Assembly: GCA_945643635.1 (NCBI GenBank)
Contig: CALZFC010000254.1
Location: 813,001-877,000 of the forward strand
Reading direction: 5' to 3'
Length of the DNA: 64,000 bases
Source of the DNA: Allodiplogaster sudhausi
Taxonomy: Eukaryota; Nematoda; Chromadorea; Rhabditida; Diplogasteridae
This document shows, piece after piece, positions 59,360-64,000 of this stretch (position 1 is the first letter of the stretch; the number at the start of each line of letters is the position of its first letter). The notes below the pieces were generated by a model. The model ran no database searches. It saw nothing but the letters and a program-made list of their open reading frames with translations, and was not told the origin of the DNA. The position numbers and the translations under genes are program-made.

Positions 59360-61683
59360 GTCTCTGTCTCCGTCTCTCTCTGCCTCTCTTTCTCTTTCTG
59401 TCTCTCTCTATCTCCTTTCAAATATCGATACATTGTTATGTACTTCTGACAATGAGATAATGTGCGAGTCTAACGGAATTAGCAGTTCTCCGCTGGAATC
59501 TGGAATGGATTCCTATTGAAAGGATGTGCACACTATCGTTGCCAGGCGTCTGAATAAACTGTGGCCATTCTGGTCGAGCGGTCAAAAGCGCTGCTTTTCG
59601 GAGGGCGCAAGCTCATATCCTACGGAGGACAAATATTTTGATTGTCTTTTGTGATGAAGAAGAGAAGATCGTTCTCTGCTGGCTGACGCCCATCCCCGGC
59701 CATTGGCGCCCGATCGGCGAACAAGGTCGGTTATTGACTTTCAAGAACAATATTGAATAAATAACCGTATAAATAAATATACATATAGCAATCCTATTAC
59801 CAACTTTTTCAACAGAAGTTGCATTTCTAATTCTCACAATCAGGTGTTTCAGTTCACGTGGAGTCAGCTTCTCTTCAAAAATCAGACAATCATGAGGGCG
59901 ATAAAAAGTAGGAATTCCTCGGAATCAGCTATCGATTCTTCGATACGATTACATTGCTTCGTAGTGCGCAAAAACCACATGAATCAAACCAAAAGCGTAT
60001 AGTAAAGAATTTTTTTTCATTATTTTGCTGCGTGTTGCTTAATATTATTATTATTATTATTATTATTTCAATATAAAGATTAAATGAACATGGCCATCAT
60101 CATTTTACTGTTTTTTTATTGAACGATTACTGTAATTCATATGACTATCATAATAATTCTTTTTCGCAATATTCCTTCCGGCTGTCTCTCACTCTCCTCC
60201 CTATCGCTCTCTCTCTCTCTCTCGCTCTCTCTCTCTGTCTCTCACCCTCCTTTCTCCTTCTCTTCCTCTATCCCCTCCTCTCTCCCTCTCGCTTACTATT
60301 TCTCTCTCTGTAGTTGTCCCTCTATATGTCTCCTTGTATCTGTTTCTCTCACTATCGCTCTCTCTAGAGAGCTCTCGCTCCCTCCCTCTATCTCGTCCTC
60401 TCCCCCTCCTTCTTCATCACTCCATTTCCAAATCTCCATCTCTCTCACTCTTCCATTGTTTTAATTTTTATTTAGTGATGTACTTATTTCTCAACTTCAC
60501 GATCTCTTCGTTGCTGTAGCTTTTAATATTTCTTCCTGCAATTATTGACACTACTTTTATTTAAATTATTATTTTAATTTTTTTTTTCAGGTTTGAAATA
60601 TAGCCAGATTTGTTCGACGTGTCTAGCTGTATACGGTAATCAATTTTGGTGAACAAATTTGAAAAAAAATCCTAGGGCAGGCCTTGATCGAAGGAAACTT
60701 ACATGCTCTCTTAATGGGAAGATGTATCATTTTTACCTTCACAATTTATAGACTATATGTATATCGAGAAATTAAATAAAAATTAGGAGAAAAGTAGACA
60801 AATGAAGAAGCAAAATGGTAAGTATAAATAAACGACAGAATCTCTTAGCCTGACATTGGCTACTCGCTGCTCGTCCAGCCGCCGGCGCCGCCCTCGAATC
60901 GTCTGGCGGCCGTGGAGACGATCGCTCTCTGCTGGCTGATGCCCATCCCCGCCAACACCAATATTGGCGCCCGATCGGAGAACAAGGAAGGTTATTGACT
61001 TTTAAAATCAATATTTGGAACAGATATCTGTATAAATAAATACAAAGCAATACTAATACGAACCGTTTTTCAATAAGAGTTGCTGATACGAATTCGTGAT
61101 TTGAGGGTGTTTGTGTTCTCGCAGAGTCGGCGTCTCTTCAAAAAGCTAACAAGCAACCACATGATGTGTCAATAATGTACTGTTTACTTTTTATAAGTTT
61201 CGAAAACCACATATGTATCAAACAAAGGGGTATATAAAAATTCGTCCGGCGACAAAATAAACAAATTAACTCCTTTTAAGAAATAATTATCGTAAATAAT
61301 CATCGCATGTTCAAGCAAATAAATATGGTGTATTTTCGGGCTAAAAAGTAACAGATAAAAGAAACATATTCTGATGAAAGGCATCGCACAGTTTATGTCG
61401 GTGGTTTTAAGAAAGGCGATATTCTATAAATTCTTGGCTGGTTTTCACGAGCCTTGATCGTGAGTTCCCGTGCCTCTTCAGTCCAATCAGTCGCTTTCCT
61501 TTAATGCATTGTTTTTATCGCAAACGACGCCTAATTGTAAGACGAATTGTGCGAGCTTCATTGTCGAGCCGTGATTTCCTGACTGAACCGACACTTAAGG
61601 GAGACAAGCACACTTCCGGTTGATTTGTTGTTAAAGGAGAGAAGAAGAAAGAGAATTAGTGAGCGAGAGAACGAAATGATTGT
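59041..61683. repeat. Tandem decayed duplication units
   Basis: Three related stretches begin near 59070, 60090 and 62835, each with gccattatca- or ccatcatcat-like sequence, then ataattcatatgac-type, ataataattct and a CT-rich tract. The first two are followed by related segments at 59660-59800 and 60920-61060 (shared gctggctgacgcccatcccc-like phrase and ggttattgac). On the minus strand the 60860-60990 copy reads APILVLAGMGISQQRAIVST and ends GGWTSSE before TAG, perhaps a lost gene's last exon. A tRNA-like phrase, ggtcgagcggtcaaaagcgc, is at about 59572. Confidence 0.45.
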
Positions 61684-62530
61684 CCCCTCTCCATTGCCCA
61701 CCACTTCTGTGATCTCGGGGTTACCATTTCTAATGACCTTTCATTTACTGAGCATATCAGAATCATCTGCAATAAGGCGCGCGCTCGAGCTCTTCTGATC
61801 CTGCGGAATTTCCGCTCACATAACCTGGCGCTACTAATGCGTCTCTTCTCTATTTATGTACGACCTATCCTGGAATATGCAAGTGAAATTTGGAACCCTC
61901 ATAAGGAACTATCTGCTTCCTCATACGACCGCATAGAAAATGTCCAGCGCTTATTTACGCGTCTCATCTTTAGAAGAATTGGAAAACATCCCTCTTACCC
62001 AGCCCGCCTCTCTGCTCTATCTTGCCACACTCTTGCATCGCGAAGACATTTTATAGATCTTATGTATACTTATAAAATATTCGCAAAACCACATTGACAT
62101 TGATCCCAAACTCCTCTTTTGTCTTCTCCCTATTTCTGTAACTAGAGGTCATCGATTTAAGATTACACATTACCTATGTAGAAATAGGAGTTTTAAGTAT
62201 TTTTTGCCGAATAGAGTGGTTAATGATTGGAATAGACTGCCTAATGAGATTTTTGACAGTGCATCTCTAACTCGCTCAGTTATTTCTTCCATTTGTTTGT
62301 CACACACGCCTAAATAATGTTACAATGTCTCCACATGCTTTTCTTTTTTAGTTTTACTTTCCCTTTCTCAAGATTGTTTCTATTTCCACAATTTTATTGT
62401 TGTTAAACCGTAGGCATGCCTAGAAGTAGCCGATCACGTCAGCTATAGGGACTTATATATTTACATATTTATCTCATATCTATGTTCTCATGTTTTCATT
62501 CTAAAATGCTGATAAACCTGAATGAATGAA
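61684..62530 (+). mobile_element. 5'-truncated LINE, reverse transcriptase C-terminus
   Basis: The plus strand encodes the end of a Jockey/CR1-type non-LTR retrotransposon polymerase: DLGVTISNDLSFTEHI, then YVRPILEYASEIWNPHKELS and RIENVQRLFTRLIFRRIGKH to a TGA at 62095-62097. A one-base frameshift there is followed by IDIDPKLLFCLLP and NDWNRLPNEIFD, ending at TAA 62315-62317. A 3' untranslated tail ends in tgaatgaatgaa near 62530, typical of such elements. It is dead on arrival: no catalytic YADD region is present. Confidence 0.85.
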
Positions 62531-63052
62531 TTGTCAAAACAGGGAGAGACGAGAGTCAAAGATGGAAAAAGGTGAGCGAGAGAAGGTGGGTGGGAAAGAG
62601 AAAAAGAGGTAGACAGAGTGAGAGAAACGGCGTCAGACAGAGAAGCATCCTGTAATCAACGAAATAGTGCGAGCAACCATCGCGCTCTTCATTGCGATTA
62701 AATTGCTTTGCACTGCGCGAAAACCACATGTAGGAAACCAAAAGGGAATAGTAATAGCAATTTCATATTTTTTTCTATTTTAGTATTATGGTTATCGTTT
62801 TAGAATTTAAATAAATAAAAAGTGTAAATAAACACTGCCATTATCATTTTTTTTTCCGTTTTATTATTTAAATGCTACTATAATTCAGATGACTGTTACA
62901 ATAATTCTCCCTCACTATTTTCCTTTTGCTCTCGCTCTAACCTTCTCTTCTCTACATCTCTCTCACCCTCTTCTTTCCATTCCATTTCTCGTTCTTTTAT
63001 CTCTTTTTGCTCTCTCAATTCATCCATTTTCTCTCAAACTCTCTCGTTATAA
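62531..63052. other. Third duplication unit, CT-rich
   Basis: 62690-62760 matches 59945-60010 (tgcgcgaaaaccacatg-type phrase) and 62835-62920 matches the starts of the other two units. No coding is seen. Confidence 0.5.
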
Positions 63053-63127
63053 CCGTAATCGTTCCATTCGATGCGATTCAGATACGTTCGGACATGGTTT
63101 CCACGGCGCCGAATACCCAGCATTGGC
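63053..63127 (-). pseudogene. Cathepsin B active-site exon fragment
   Basis: It is homologous to exon 55754-55827. It reads [14 protein letters not shown], then TGA (63078-63080) where relatives have Cys, then IASNGTIT. One base is missing just before the catalytic Cys codon, and the donor is gone. The CT-rich tract on its left resembles the tract flanking the copy 2 exon. No other cathepsin exons follow. Confidence 0.85.
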
Positions 63128-64000
63128 TTTTGCGTTACAAAAACTTAAATTATTTGCCAAGTGCTTAAAGGCCTGATTTACACTGGATTAACTGCCCGGA
63201 TATATGGAGACAGACAACAAAAAAATCCAAGCGATCCAACTCATTATTTGTCTTCATTCACACGCGAGTTCACACCATCTGAAAGGGCTCATTACTCAAC
63301 TTAGTTCATTTTTTTTTTGTTCATTTTTTTTTATTAAAAGTTTGTTATTTATTTAGTAAAACATAAAAATTAAAATATTCAATTTGCACTGAAATTCCCC
63401 TTCCAAGCAAAAAAAGCATACATAATACAAGCATATCAACATTCGTTGACATCACCAGTTATTGCAGCACGGCAATATACATACTAGCTTTTCACTCCAA
63501 AATTAAGACGAACGAATGTATCGTCCGGCGTAACATTATCGCGGATTGCCGCTGGGGTTTGTGTTGAAAAAGACTGAACGACGTCCAGACTTTGTCGTGA
63601 AAATGAAGAGTGGTGAAAAAAAATGAAAAAAACACTTTTTCAATGATTAATAATAACATGCTCTGCCTGAATAGAGGACGAAGTAATTTAGCAACGAAGA
63701 AAAATTACTGTTATTTTTTATTATAAAATTTTTGAACAGCGAATTTGCAATAATTAAGTTCAGGGAATTTGGAAGGATCAATAACCTTTTGAATCGGATT
63801 AAAACCACCGGAACAATCACAGAATTGCTCACAAGGAAATAGACACTCTCCGTTTGAATGTTATTCACAATTAATGTACATTTAAAAACAAAATGGAAAA
63901 AAACTGCTGCGAATCATATTCTGATCTGAAACTCCGCCAGTGAAAGTTGCATTTCATTTTTTGACGAACTTAATTATTTTTAGCGTAATATTAATAAACA
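63128..64000. other. AT-rich end of window, no gene seen
   Basis: No exon or repeat could be supported. The minus-strand frame at 63647-63868 is AT-rich and unsupported. Confidence 0.5.

Noticed and set aside
59555..59635. tRNA gene of the Leu or Ser type
   Set aside because: An A-box-like phrase is present, but the T-arm is degraded and the acceptor stem does not pair.

Overview
This window is nuclear DNA of an animal, most likely a nematode. Its genes are split into many short exons (30-220 bases) with GT-AG introns, GC-richer exons and AT-rich introns. The families fit a nematode: acid sphingomyelinase, alpha-methylacyl-CoA racemase, tandem cathepsin B proteases with the occluding loop, a membrane acyltransferase with a C-terminal SGNH domain, and cysteine-rich secreted proteins. 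Species cannot be told from the sequence. All splice models were built by eye from phase-consistent exons and are unproven by RNA. Long CT/GA microsatellites fill introns and spacers and create many meaningless open frames.

Layout. 399-542: an orphan terminal exon (-). 759-7704: a 19-exon acid sphingomyelinase gene (+) in perfect phase throughout but carrying two in-frame stop codons. 9452-12073: a less certain gene (+) resembling the N-terminal part of family III CoA-transferases. 13466-16819: an intact 10-exon alpha-methylacyl-CoA racemase (+) ending in a peroxisomal-type SKI. 18043-20633: an intact 11-exon secreted cysteine-rich protein (-) with a duplicated two-exon module. 23185-24376: a small secreted Lys/Glu-rich protein (-). 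25172-25409: the 3' end of an unknown gene (+). 25696-28897: cathepsin B copy 1 (-). 29255-29618: a foldback element with a tRNA-like core. 31400-38150: a segmentally duplicated, partly decayed region with orphan exons, a small coiled-coil gene, a truncated copy of the acyltransferase 3' end and a small hAT-like insertion. 38215-44790: an intact 20-exon acyltransferase-3/SGNH gene (-) with a GGCCCG-rich hAT-like insertion in intron 2. 45954-46523: the 3' end of an unknown gene (+). 47856-56831: cathepsin B copy 2 (-), interrupted by a 6 kb element with long terminal inverted repeats and with a broken 3' splice site. 56832-64000: decayed repeats, a truncated LINE and a cathepsin B fragment.

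Sphingomyelinase, racemase and cathepsins act in lysosomal, peroxisomal or secreted lipid and protein turnover, but nothing here suggests an operon or a shared pathway. The clearest undescribed features are the 6 kb element at 49508-55556, which carries spliced host-like coding exons between long minisatellite-bearing inverted repeats, and the modular cysteine-rich protein at 18043-20633.
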